Assembly (NCBI GenBank): GCA_020631395.1
Contig: JAHDHI010000013.1
Coordinates: 1-64,000, forward strand
Direction: 5' to 3'
Source: Bizionia sp.
GTDB lineage: Bacteria > Bacteroidota > Bacteroidia > Flavobacteriales > Flavobacteriaceae
Length of the DNA stretch: 64,000 nt
Shown: in pieces, positions 18,401 through 28,429 of the stretch
Position numbering within the stretch: position 1 is the stretch's first letter
Layout: each line of letters begins with the position of its first letter
Notes under the pieces: generated by a model
Database searches by the model: none
The model's input: only the letters and a program-made list of their open reading frames with translations
Told to the model about the DNA's origin: nothing
Program-made: the position numbers and the translations under genes

Positions 18401-18449
18401 CCAATCCGAATAAAACTGCAAATAGTTTTATTAATCCTTTGTTTTGCAT
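15420..18449 (-). CDS. secDF: Protein translocase SecDF (fused SecD-SecF)
   Basis: 1009 residues from ATG 18449; a TTG seven codons earlier is possible but less likely. SecD and SecF are one chain, as is usual in Bacteroidota. SecD part: first membrane helix near residues 6-24, MKLGLDLKGG near residue 90, the large periplasmic P1 region (LRTRIDQFGV...TAELEFWDAY...NAKGAKIWEEMT...DNVVYSAPGV) and membrane helices with GMSVDANVLIFERIREE. SecF part starts near residue 670, with GVDFVGGRTYQVRF and NDTVVVFDRIRE. SecDF uses the proton gradient to pull exported proteins through SecYEG. Two genes upstream encode relatives of its periplasmic region. Confidence 0.97.
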   Translation of the reverse strand: MQNKGLIKLFAVLFGLVSLYQLSFSFKNSSIEREANQVAESRFDASEKDRRKKVNAYEVKYLDSLVNDTTEVYLGDTYSEIKGKSMKLGLDLKGGLEAILQVSVKDILKGLANNSTDVTFGKALDDADELQRNSQNDYIDDFYVAFDAIKGDKVLASPDIFATRSLVEAEDIEIGMSDSDVKKVISRKIDESINSALQVLRTRIDQFGVASPNIQRLGTSGRILVELPGVKDVERAKELITSTAELEFWDAYKGEQFFGYFNEVNTMLKNKEEAKNTSEVADAEVQTDSTKTDATDDIIGDLTGEEDATKKEINPLFDLIKGPGYPGGPIVYSFNVADKNKVNEILNSREAKALLPAEFKNVKFVFGKPKKDSELTELYVLKGTRDGVPPLSGGVVDDARQSYNQTNKPVVTMQMNAKGAKIWEEMTKKANVQSSQIAIVLDNVVYSAPGVNTVGGISGGNSEISGDFTLNEATDLANVLRAGKLPAKAEIIQSDEIGPTLGKEAIESGTMSFLIALVLVLLWMMFYYGKAGLFADIAMLLNILLIFGILSGIAVLTLPGIAGIVLTIGMSVDANVLIFERIREELAKGKDQKSAIKDGFSNALSSILDANITTGLTALILFIFGTGPIKGFATTLLVGIGTSLFTAIFITRLLVDWYANKGGKLDFSTGITKNLFRGIDIKFLKKRKMAYVISGAFILFSLGSLFTNGLDQGVDFVGGRTYQVRFAQDVNAAEITDVLAKPEVFGSAQAKTFGDANQLKITTKFKINEASEEADEEIRKTLHTALQPYLNGMDYAAFIDNAEKDAGLMKYYKVSPTIADDIKSASFWAVLGSLVVVFLYILLRFKRWQFSLGAVAAVFHDVLIVLGVFSLTYKLMPFSMEINQAFIAAILTVIGYSLNDTVVVFDRIREFFNDHSDWKFNKVIDKSLSSTLSRTLNTSLTTLVVLLAIFIFGGDSIRGFMFALIVGVIVGTYSSLFIATPIMYDTVKKGDVTDALKNKVKEEVEEVVA

Positions 18450-18641
18450 TTTTCTATTGTTTTTTGTCAAATTCTTAATCGGGTAAATATAAAATTCACC
18501 CTATGAATTCGACGATTGTTTATGTTATAAATATAAATGTGTCGGCTTTTCAGACAATTGACAAAGCCTACCCAAAATGAAAAGAATATTTTTAGCATTT
18601 TAGCTAATTATATCATTTCATATTCTTGATCTTTGGGGTTT

Positions 18642-19271
18642 CTAAGAATTTCTTTTACCGTATGGGCCAGCTCTGACCTCAGGAATGTTGTGTGAAGTAT
18701 TATCTATTGCTATTGCAATGTTTCTATTGATCCTATAGGCTGCTTTAACAATTTTATTCCTTTCTCCCAACTCTATCTTGGGAAGATATGTATACAGGTT
18801 AGGGTTGGAAAACCTATCGTATTCTTGCTTTAATTCGAAAACGTATTTCCCTCCAAGACCTGCGCCAGCATCAGCACCACTTTGGATTTCATATACATCT
18901 AGATTGTAGCTATTTAATTTTTTATCTGATGGAGATTTGGTCTGACCATCATCTTGTCCATTGGAAACATAACCTAATTTCACTTGTTTCTCCTTGGAGA
19001 GCATTCTTTTTATACCAGCAACGTCCGTAGTACTGTAATACGAAATCCTCAATCCTCCATCATCTTGCTTTCGTACTTGTATGTTGTCAACCCCAATGGT
19101 TTTCAATTGCTTCTTTACAATTGTCAATGCATTTTTAAACTCGTCTGTTGTCACCTCCGCATTTGCAAACTGCAATATGATTTGCTGATTGGGTAGGGTG
19201 GTTTGCTCCTGACAAACACCAAACAAGGCAAGGATAACAATTAAAGTATTAAAGCACCATTTCGCTTTCAT
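18642..19271 (-). CDS. Secreted protein resembling the SecD P1 base region
   Basis: 209 residues with an N-terminal signal peptide (NTLIVILALFGVC). A Cys follows but the lipobox is poor (Val before Cys), so lipidation is doubtful. Residues about 40-100 follow the pattern of the SecD P1 region: a helix with FKNALTIVKKQL, KTIGVDNIQV, a LRISYYSTTD strand and a KRMLSKEKQVKLGY helix-strand. In SecDF the matching part is NSALQVLRTRIDQFGV...ELITSTAELEFW. There are no membrane helices after the signal. It lies 192 bases upstream of secDF on the same strand, and a second, longer SecD-like lipoprotein lies further upstream. Role unknown; perhaps an export-related or chaperone-like periplasmic protein. 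Confidence 0.6.
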   Translation of the reverse strand: MKAKWCFNTLIVILALFGVCQEQTTLPNQQIILQFANAEVTTDEFKNALTIVKKQLKTIGVDNIQVRKQDDGGLRISYYSTTDVAGIKRMLSKEKQVKLGYVSNGQDDGQTKSPSDKKLNSYNLDVYEIQSGADAGAGLGGKYVFELKQEYDRFSNPNLYTYLPKIELGERNKIVKAAYRINRNIAIAIDNTSHNIPEVRAGPYGKRNS

Positions 19272-19275
19272 GCGC

Positions 19276-19283
19276 CAAATATA
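19276..19283 (-). promoter_or_regulatory. -7 box (TATATTTG) 4 bases before the 19271 start
   Basis: Minus-strand TATATTTG, then GCGC, then the ATG at 19271. The signal peptide makes this start firm, so transcription from this box would give a leaderless or nearly leaderless mRNA. No -33 TTG is evident. Confidence 0.45.
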
Positions 19284-19441
19284 AAAAATAAAGGCTGTAT
19301 TTCTACTGTCTTTGCATAAATATCCACTTTAAATTATTGAATGTTAAAATTCTATCCTTTTACATCTTCCAAATTTTCCATTCTGAGACTTTTCCTTTCT
19401 CTGTCAAAAAAAGGTTTATGAGAAATTGTCCCATAAAAAAA

Positions 19442-19460
19442 GAGTAGCTTGTTGCTACCC
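19442..19460 (-). terminator. Terminator after the DUF4412-like gene
   Basis: On the minus strand GGGTAGC, a five-base loop and GCTACTC form a 7-bp stem with one G-U pair, followed by seven T. It lies 37 bases past the stop at 19497. Confidence 0.8.
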
Positions 19461-19496
19461 TTTTTGAATTCTGTTCTCGATTATGGCTTCCAAATC

Positions 19497-20150
19497 TTAT
19501 TGGCCTGCCCTTTTTTCATAATCTTCGGGTGGTGTCATATTGAACTTGTCATCGGAAACTTTTTCCTTCTTGATCTCCGTTACTTCCGTAGTCACTGTCA
19601 TCATACTTCCCATTTGGTTCATATCCATTGTCATATAAAGAGGAAAACCTTTCAATTTATCACCCAATATCGCAGTTTGTTGAGACACTACTGGAATAGC
19701 TTCGGTAGTAAACAACTCCATTTTCATTTCAACCCCAGATTGGTTTATTGTTACCGTGTATTGTTTACATTCGTAACCTAAAACCGTTTTGATTTCATCT
19801 CTTGCTACAACGTCTATGTTTTTCAGCTGCTCCTCTGTAACTTCGTTTTTTTGAAGCATGTATTTTTTTCCATACATGGGATTGTCCATCAAAACCAACA
19901 CTTCATGCGTTTCTGTGTCAGATATCGTAGTAACATTACCAGTCATTGGATTAGCAAGTTCAGATCTAGACTTCGTATCCTTGAAGTAAGTAGTTGACAA
20001 CATTTCACCCATCATTTCAAATTGAGCTTTCATTTGCTCATTGTCACTAGACATTGTTTGCTTTGAAATGATGACACCTTCTTTAAGGGCATCTTGAGCT
20101 GACACCGTTACTATTAAGAATAGTGCTAGCGATACTAATATTTTTTTCAT
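19497..20150 (-). CDS. Secreted DUF4412-like protein
   Basis: 217 residues with a signal peptide (MKKILVSLALFLIVTVSAQ). The mature part is Met-rich and reads like the DUF4412/GLPGLI-type beta proteins of Bacteroidota: EGVIISKQTM near the start, a middle GYECKQYTVTI segment, GFPLYMTM, then a VTEIKKEKVSDDKF strand and the closing PPEDYEK. These proteins are periplasmic or outer-membrane-associated with no established function. It follows the SecD-like lipoprotein gene after 57 bases in the same direction and has its own terminator, so those two may form a unit separate from secDF. Confidence 0.65.
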   Translation of the reverse strand: MKKILVSLALFLIVTVSAQDALKEGVIISKQTMSSDNEQMKAQFEMMGEMLSTTYFKDTKSRSELANPMTGNVTTISDTETHEVLVLMDNPMYGKKYMLQKNEVTEEQLKNIDVVARDEIKTVLGYECKQYTVTINQSGVEMKMELFTTEAIPVVSQQTAILGDKLKGFPLYMTMDMNQMGSMMTVTTEVTEIKKEKVSDDKFNMTPPEDYEKRAGQ

Positions 20151-20207
20151 TTTATAATGTCACAATGTAAGTCTTTCCATTTTAAAGGATTGTTACAATA
20201 TCAAAAT

Positions 20208-21131
20208 TTATTTTAGAGCCACTTTCTCATATTTGGACAACTCCAACTTTGGAATCCGCTCCTTGGATGAAATCACAGCTGCAAACTCTCTAGCGGAATC
20301 TACCGTGTATTCACCTGAAATCTCAGTTCTCCCTCCTTTAATGGGACCTCCATTTACTCCTGGTGCCGTTTGCACCACATTATTTACCACTATTGCTATT
20401 TGACGCCCTTCTCTGGAAGCCTTTCCTGTCATTCTCTCCCAACGTGACGCTCCATCTTTGTTCATTTGTACGGTCACAATCGGCGAATTGACATAATTAT
20501 AACCTAGTCTTGCCTCTGTTATTTCAGCTTCTGTCAATGCTGCCTTATCTTCCCTATTCCCCTTTATGGTATAAATCGGAATTCCTCTTTCTCCTTCTGG
20601 CATTCCATATAAAAACTTGACGAGTCTCCTTTTCTGTGGAAGTTTGCTTTTGTTTGCATTTAAAATCTTCAAAAGCCCCAATGTGTCATTAGTTTTAAAA
20701 TAACCTAAGATTGCGCCTCCAGGATATCCTGTCGCTACAAACTTGTCTTGAATCGATTTTTGACTTGTCGAATCCTCCTTTTCGAATTCCTCATCTATAT
20801 CAAAGATATAATGCAAAAATGGCTCAGCTTCATATGTTTCCCAAAACTCCAACTTTCCTCTATTGACAATAACTTTATTGAAACGTTCCTGATCCAACTC
20901 ATTGGAATATCCCTTTACACTTATCTTGTCACCTTGATAAGATTCCACCAAAGCCTTTACCCCATAAGCGTCCAACCTGGTAGTAACGACTGCTATGACT
21001 TTATGTACATTTTCAACCGTCGCTTCTTTGGTGTTTTTAAAAGTGTAAACAAATTGATGCTCTGTCTGTCTTTGACAACTCGATACCACAAACAAAAGCA
21101 ACAAAACCAGTATGACATTTAATCTTCTCAT
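20208..21131 (-). CDS. Lipoprotein homologous to the SecD periplasmic region, lacking the translocase membrane domain
   Basis: 307 residues from ATG 21131. A lipoprotein signal (VILVLLLLFVVSSC) is followed by a mature part that aligns over almost all of the SecDF P1 region downstream: VVTTRLDAYGV / VLRTRIDQFGV, RGKLEFWETYEAEPF / TAELEFWDAYKGEQF, YPGGAILGYF / YPGGPIVYSF, SPIVTVQMNKDGASRWERMT / KPVVTMQMNAKGAKIWEEMT, VVNNVVQTAPGVNGG / VLDNVVYSAPGVNTV and EISGEYT / EISGDFT. It then stops where the SecD membrane helices would begin. It is therefore a membrane-anchored paralogue without the proton-driven part. A longer start (to 21191) would run through the mdh terminator and is rejected. Confidence 0.8.
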   Translation of the reverse strand: MRRLNVILVLLLLFVVSSCQRQTEHQFVYTFKNTKEATVENVHKVIAVVTTRLDAYGVKALVESYQGDKISVKGYSNELDQERFNKVIVNRGKLEFWETYEAEPFLHYIFDIDEEFEKEDSTSQKSIQDKFVATGYPGGAILGYFKTNDTLGLLKILNANKSKLPQKRRLVKFLYGMPEGERGIPIYTIKGNREDKAALTEAEITEARLGYNYVNSPIVTVQMNKDGASRWERMTGKASREGRQIAIVVNNVVQTAPGVNGGPIKGGRTEISGEYTVDSAREFAAVISSKERIPKLELSKYEKVALK

Positions 21132-21147
21132 AAGCATATGTATAAAA

Positions 21148-21178
21148 AGACCCCATACGTTTGAAACATATGGGGTCT
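21148..21178 (-). terminator. Terminator after mdh, just upstream of the SecD-like lipoprotein gene
   Basis: A 10-base perfect stem AGACCCCATA (21148-21157) / TATGGGGTCT (21169-21178), then TTTTTATA on the minus strand. The next start codon (21131) is only 16 bases past the stem. Confidence 0.85.
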
Positions 21179-21200
21179 CGTATTTTATCATTATGTTAAA

Positions 21201-22127
21201 TTACAGTTCCAACAACCCGTTGGTTTTCTTAACACCTTCTGCAGACTCAGCCAGTTTTGCCTTTTCAGCATCACTCAAACTGATTTCCACTATTTTTTCA
21301 ATACCATTGGCTCCTAATACACAAGGTACTCCAATTGACAAATCGTTCAATCCAAATTCTCCATCCAACAAAGCTGAACATGGGAATATTTTTTTAGTAT
21401 CGCAAGCTATTGCTTGAACCATTGCAGAGACTGCTGCTCCTGGTGCATACCAAGCTGAAGTTCCCAACAAACCTGTAAGTGTTGCCCCACCAACTTTGGT
21501 GTCCTGAACTACTTGATCCATTCTTTCCTCGGACAAGAACTCTGAAACAGACACACTGTTTCTTACTGCTTTTCCTATTAATGGCACCATACCTTTATCG
21601 CTATGTCCACCAATTACCATTCCATCTACATCGCTAATTGGAGCTCCCAAGGCTTCTGCCAACCTGTATTTGAAACGTGCAGAATCCAATGCTCCTCCCA
21701 TTCCAATAATTCTATTTTTTGACAAACTCGTTGTCTTGTGCACCAAATAGGTCATGGTATCCATTGGGTTGGACACTACGATAATAATAGTATTTGGAGA
21801 ATGCTCGATCAAACTGGCAGATACACTCTTTACGATTCCTGCATTGATACCTATCAATTCTTCTCTCGTCATACCGGGTTTTCTTGGAATACCTGAAGTA
21901 ATCACACAGACATCACTATTAGCCGTTTTAGAATAATCGTTTGTGCTTCCTGTTATTTTGGTATCAAAACCATTCAACGATGCCGTTTGCATCAAGTCCA
22001 TTGCCTTCCCTTCCGCAAAGCCTTCTTTAATGTCCAATATCACCACTTCCGAGGCGAAGTCCTTAATAGCGACATACTCTGCACAACTTGCACCTACTGC
22101 TCCTGCTCCAACTACTGTTACTTTCAT
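21201..22127 (-). CDS. mdh: Malate dehydrogenase
   Basis: 308 residues, the LDH-like short form common in Bacteroidota. It oxidises malate to oxaloacetate with NAD in the TCA cycle, together with gltA elsewhere in the window. Visible motifs: the Rossmann loop GAGAVGASCAEY with Asp in ILDIKEG for NAD preference, IPRKPGMTREEL (active-site loop Arg), VSNPMDTMTYL, GALDSARFKYRLAEALG (Asp/Arg) and the catalytic His in IGGHSDKGMVP. It is followed at once by a strong terminator and preceded by a TACTTTTG box. Confidence 0.96.
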   Translation of the reverse strand: MKVTVVGAGAVGASCAEYVAIKDFASEVVILDIKEGFAEGKAMDLMQTASLNGFDTKITGSTNDYSKTANSDVCVITSGIPRKPGMTREELIGINAGIVKSVSASLIEHSPNTIIIVVSNPMDTMTYLVHKTTSLSKNRIIGMGGALDSARFKYRLAEALGAPISDVDGMVIGGHSDKGMVPLIGKAVRNSVSVSEFLSEERMDQVVQDTKVGGATLTGLLGTSAWYAPGAAVSAMVQAIACDTKKIFPCSALLDGEFGLNDLSIGVPCVLGANGIEKIVEISLSDAEKAKLAESAEGVKKTNGLLEL

Positions 22128-22162
22128 ATTTATCTTTTTAATTGTAATTGTTTTAATGCTCG

Positions 22163-22170
22163 CAAAAGTA
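22163..22170 (-). promoter_or_regulatory. -7 box (TACTTTTG) for mdh
   Basis: Exact TAnnTTTG on the minus strand, 35 bases before the mdh ATG. The same octamer precedes ffh. No good -33 TTG. Confidence 0.5.
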
Positions 22171-22196
22171 ATAATTATTATTGTCTTAAACTTAAA

Positions 22197-22220
22197 AACA
22201 CAAGGTTTTGTCCTTGTGTT
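22197..22220 (-). terminator. Terminator after the first DUF6588-like gene
   Basis: A 9-base perfect stem AACACAAGG (22197-22205) / CCTTGTGTT (22212-22220) with a six-base loop, followed on the minus strand by a short T run. It separates the upstream barrel-like gene from mdh. Confidence 0.75.
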
Positions 22221-22347
22221 TTTCCATAATCGAATATTTATTTTGAAATTCTATCTTTTAACAATCAACCCTTTAGTTTTTGATGTCTGTAGAAATGCAT
22301 TTCGGTCTTATGAGGTGCATAAAGAAAACATCACGCCTCAAAAAAAA

Positions 22348-23364
22348 TTAGAAACTAAAGTTCATCCCTACGGAAGCACTGCTGAAATCGGCTATCGTAT
22401 ATGTGGCATTGAGGCCAAAGAACCCCAATTTCAAATTAGCTCCTAAAGTAGCCACTACGCCATTGGTATCCGATTTCACAGAAAATGGGTCTTTAATTTC
22501 CTCAGAGAAGAGGATACCGTTGGAAACACGATAGGTCCCCAACAAATCCGTTTGATTTTTACCACTTAAATACCCCACGGCTCCATAGAAGTTAATCACA
22601 TTCAACTTGGTACCTACAATTAACTGATAAAGCATCGTGTTTGTTTCCGTTTGCACTTCTTGATTCTCTCCATCTACAATTCCTTCTTCCGTAAAATCAT
22701 AACTTCCATCCAAATGGGTATAAGCTATCAAACCAGAAATTGTTATTGGCAATACTTTATTCACAGGTAAGACTGCCGTAAAATCTTGTTGCAAGCCAAT
22801 ACCATACAAGCCTACTTTGACATCTTCTGCATTGACCTTGGGAAAATAACGTCCTTTTACTTGTGTCCCTTTGAATGGCGAAAAACTGGCTTGAATAAAT
22901 ACCGTTGGGATTAGGTTTACATTGGCTGCCCCCACCCCAGTCGGCAATGTCAATTCCACTTCCTGATCCCCAAAGATAGGATCATCGTAAGTTACTATTA
23001 CCGTTTGTTCTGGATCATTGTGTCCCAAAGCAGTTGCAACTTCTTTGGAGGCGCTGCCATCAGGGAAACGAATGTTTTCATAATCCGAAACATTTAGAAC
23101 AAAGGATTTTTCCTTATCTTCTATAAAAGTCGCATTTCCAATGATTGAAAATTCGAATCCAAATCGTTTCGGGGTCTTTGCATTGTTGAACCAACCATTG
23201 TTTATTCCGTATGCCAAACCGTCATTGGCTGGTTTTATGTAATCGGTTGCAAATCGTTTTGTATCATTTATACCTGCCGCTAATAGTTCGTCTATATTTT
23301 CTTGGCTATGGAGATTAATAACTGTAAACAATAAAGCCAAACTAAAGATTATTAGTTTTCTCAT
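22348..23364 (-). CDS. Outer-membrane beta-barrel-like protein (DUF6588-like), copy 1
   Basis: 338 residues with a signal peptide (LIIFSLALLFTVINLHSQ). The mature part carries alternating hydrophobic strands and Gly/Asn/Tyr turns: ASFSPFKGTQVKGRYFPKV, VGLYGIGLQQDF, ISGLIAYTHLDGSY, VINFYGAVGYLSG, and a last strand ending in Phe (SASVGMNFSF), typical of an outer-membrane barrel. I associate the pair with DUF6588, which often sits near gyrB and mdh in flavobacteria; that name is from memory. Its neighbour at 23488 is a diverged paralogue with the same order of motifs. Confidence 0.65.
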   Translation of the reverse strand: MRKLIIFSLALLFTVINLHSQENIDELLAAGINDTKRFATDYIKPANDGLAYGINNGWFNNAKTPKRFGFEFSIIGNATFIEDKEKSFVLNVSDYENIRFPDGSASKEVATALGHNDPEQTVIVTYDDPIFGDQEVELTLPTGVGAANVNLIPTVFIQASFSPFKGTQVKGRYFPKVNAEDVKVGLYGIGLQQDFTAVLPVNKVLPITISGLIAYTHLDGSYDFTEEGIVDGENQEVQTETNTMLYQLIVGTKLNVINFYGAVGYLSGKNQTDLLGTYRVSNGILFSEEIKDPFSVKSDTNGVVATLGANLKLGFFGLNATYTIADFSSASVGMNFSF

Positions 23365-23471
23365 AGGTTAATTTTTTAATTGATTCTGGGCGAATGGTGA
23401 AAAAGATATAAGATGGTTTTCTAGAAAAACGCACTTTAACTTAATTTCATCATTAAGGTACAATAAAAAAA

Positions 23472-23487
23472 CAAATCTAAAAGGACT

Positions 23488-23500
<13 letters not shown>
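23472..23500 (-). promoter_or_regulatory. Promoter (TTG-N18-TAGATTTG) of the 22348-23364 gene
   Basis: Minus strand: TTG (23500-23498), 18 bases, TAGATTTG (23479-23472). The -33 part lies inside the last codons of the upstream paralogue. It gives a leader of about 100 bases. Confidence 0.6.
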
Positions 23501-26392
<2,892 letters not shown>

Positions 26393-26426
26393 TTATGTTG
26401 TTTAAGGTCTGTTATTTATTCCATAA

Positions 26427-26452
26427 AAAAAGACGCCTTTAAGCATCTTTTT
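26427..26452 (-). terminator. Hairpin with T run in the gyrB leader
   Basis: On the minus strand AAAAAGATGC, a six-base loop, GCGTCTTTTT and further T residues (one U-G pair). It lies 38 bases before the gyrB ATG and downstream of the likely gyrB -7 box. It could end transcripts from the decayed upstream gene or act as an attenuator. Confidence 0.6.
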
Positions 26453-26461
26453 GATTACAAA

Positions 26462-26469
26462 CAAATATA
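26462..26469 (-). promoter_or_regulatory. -7 box (TATATTTG) for gyrB
   Basis: Exact TAnnTTTG on the minus strand, 72 bases before the ATG. The predicted first transcribed base is only a few bases before the hairpin at 26427-26452. Confidence 0.45.
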
Positions 26470-26520
26470 CGAATTTGAAATGATGTTTTTAAGCTTTTTA
26501 ATTGACTCACCCTCTTTTTA

Positions 26521-26534
26521 TTAACAATTGTTAA
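26521..26534. promoter_or_regulatory. Perfect 14-base palindrome upstream of gyrB
   Basis: TTAACAATTGTTAA, about 52 bases upstream of the -7 box. Size and symmetry suit a dimeric regulator, but AT-rich palindromes also arise by chance. Confidence 0.3.
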
Positions 26535-26688
26535 TTTCCTAAAAAGGGCTTAAACAGGCTGAAAAGCATCTTAAATTCAATTTTCATTATTTTTTTATTC
26601 TTCCTGAAAATAAAATGCGTCAAAATTGTCTTAGAACTAAAATTTTGAGTTTTCAATTTATTCGAAATTGGATGAAAACCGCCTTGAC

Positions 26689-27582
26689 TTACATATTTTC
26701 ATTAAACGGAAACTCATTCCATTTCCAAGTCAAAAATGTGACAAATAGAAACACATCTTTGAAAATAAGGATGAAACCAACAAACGATGGTCAAGTATTG
26801 AACGGCTCATTGTTTACCGTGTACAAGAAACCATTACCGCTGTCACTAGTCGTAATTAAATGCCGTGTAGCCCAATTGTTTCCCATATGAAGACCTATTG
26901 GAAAGAAAAGTGTTTTCGATTTCAACAAAGCCGTAGCGAACAACAAATGTCCTACTGGAATGCTTATGATTAATAAAACGATCATCCCTTTATTATTTAT
27001 AACATTTTCATCTAAAACGTGTACCAACATAAAAAGTATGGAAAAAATGACGTTTCCCTTAGCCAAATTGGAGATTTCAATTGTTTTTTAGAACAAATAA
27101 CCTCTAAAGAGAAGCTCTTCGACCACTACAGTTGGCAAAATGACATATAGCGCATATAAAATATGCCGAATCGTTTACTGATTCACTTATGGCAAATGAT
27201 TCTCCAGCATATAATGCTCTTGCATATTTAACTCCCATCAACGCCATAGCTCCTATAAACAGTCCAAGAGAAAAAAAAGAAGTAGGCCAAACACTTTCAT
27301 ATTCATAAACAATAATTTAAAACTCCATCTAATATAAGTTTTTGAAAAATAACATTGGGGATTGTCATATAATTCTGAAATACCTATTCTAAATACAATA
27401 CCATCACAGATGCTATAAAGCAAAGTTTTAAATGAAAAGAAATCCATAGGAAACAAAAATCGGGAGATCTCATCCTTAAATATAAAAGTAACTAACGACA
27501 TAAAGATGAAGAGCATAAAAACACAGAAAGATTTTAAAAATAGAATTAAATTAAGCCCACATCCAACATTAAGAGTATACAA
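26689..27582 (-). pseudogene. Decayed CPBP-family (CAAX) intramembrane protease
   Basis: Pieces of a CPBP protease lie in order on the minus strand but the frame is broken. N-terminal hydrophobic part 27582-27253; then GAMALMGVKYARALYAGESF in another frame; then the catalytic VVVEELLFRGYLF around 27095-27130; an in-frame TAA at 27088-27090; then FSILFMLVHVLDE and FFPIGLHMGNNWATRH, the conserved His and His/Asn motifs; a TGA at 26791-26793; and a tail PSFVGFILIFKDVFLF to TAA 26689. Frame changes fall in the A8 run at 27271-27278 and near 27150-27167. The four lesions make an intact product unlikely. The active gene would cleave or bind membrane peptides. It starts about 6 bases after the 2OG oxygenase gene. 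Confidence 0.85.
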
Positions 27583-27588
27583 CAGGAA

Positions 27589-28185
27589 CTACAAAGATGT
27601 TTTCAACCATCCTGTAATACTCATACGAGAAGTATTGGTTACCAATACCTCATGCTCAATTTCATTACTTTTGAAAAAAACACATTTTTGATTTTCTGGA
27701 AATATTATTTGAATTTCTGTTCCTTGATATAGTTTCAATTCTCCTCCATCCTGCTCAGACCAACCTTCATTCAAGTAAATGATCATAGAAAAAACTCTAC
27801 TATTATCCGATTTGAATTGATCTATGTGCTTTTTATAAAACGCTCCTTTTTCATACAAGGCGTAATGAAACTCATAACTTTTAATTCCTGTGAAACAAGT
27901 TCTATTCAAATAGAGTACAAAAGCATCCATTAAATCGAAAAACTGCTGTTCATAATGATTGTTGTCTGCCTTGTCCAACCAGAAAATCTTATCGCTTCTT
28001 ATTTCTTTATCGTGGACAAACAAATGGGTATTGGCCAACCCTGCTAATTTTAAAGCTTCATTTTCATAAAGAGCCAATAAGTTTGTTTTCAAATGAAAAG
28101 CTAAGTCAGAACTTAAAAATTCATTGGACATACCTACACGTTTTTCCAAAAAACTTGAGATAATTTCCTCAAAATGCAATTTCAC
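27589..28185 (-). CDS. 2OG-Fe(II) oxygenase superfamily protein
   Basis: 198 residues, starting at GTG 28185 (the next Met would cost 18 residues of a conserved-looking N-terminus). The double-stranded beta-helix iron site is visible: KKHIDQF supplies His-x-Asp, IEHEVL the distal His, and the Arg of SRMSITGW binds 2-oxoglutarate. It resembles prolyl-4-hydroxylase/PiuC-like small oxygenases that act on proteins or small molecules. The substrate is not deducible. It lies directly upstream of the decayed CPBP gene and probably shared a transcript with it. Confidence 0.85.
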   Translation of the reverse strand: MKLHFEEIISSFLEKRVGMSNEFLSSDLAFHLKTNLLALYENEALKLAGLANTHLFVHDKEIRSDKIFWLDKADNNHYEQQFFDLMDAFVLYLNRTCFTGIKSYEFHYALYEKGAFYKKHIDQFKSDNSRVFSMIIYLNEGWSEQDGGELKLYQGTEIQIIFPENQKCVFFKSNEIEHEVLVTNTSRMSITGWLKTSL

Positions 28186-28357
28186 TAACTAAGTGTAAAG
28201 ACTTTAAAAAAGAGGTTTGAGCTCAACTTTTGCTTCATAATTTATCTTATTTAGATAAAGACAATCTGTTTTAAGGCAAAATCGCTCTATATGTGAGTCG
28301 CAAATGTAGATTAAAAAAACATTACAACTAGCTATATATGTGCAATTAAAAAACAAA

Positions 28358-28380
28358 AGACCAATCTGGACGATTGGCCT
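28358..28380 (-). terminator. Terminator after asnB
   Basis: Minus strand AGGCCAATC, five-base loop, GATTGGTCT (9 bp with one G-U), then TTTGTTTTTT. It lies 50 bases past the asnB stop. Confidence 0.8.
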
Positions 28381-28429
28381 TTATTGTTATGTGACTCCTA
28401 TTCTCTTAATGAAATAAAGTCGTGATTTT

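Noticed and set aside
26615-26890. A 91-codon plus-strand frame upstream of gyrB
   Set aside because: It is antisense to the decayed CPBP gene, whose conserved motifs explain the sequence better.
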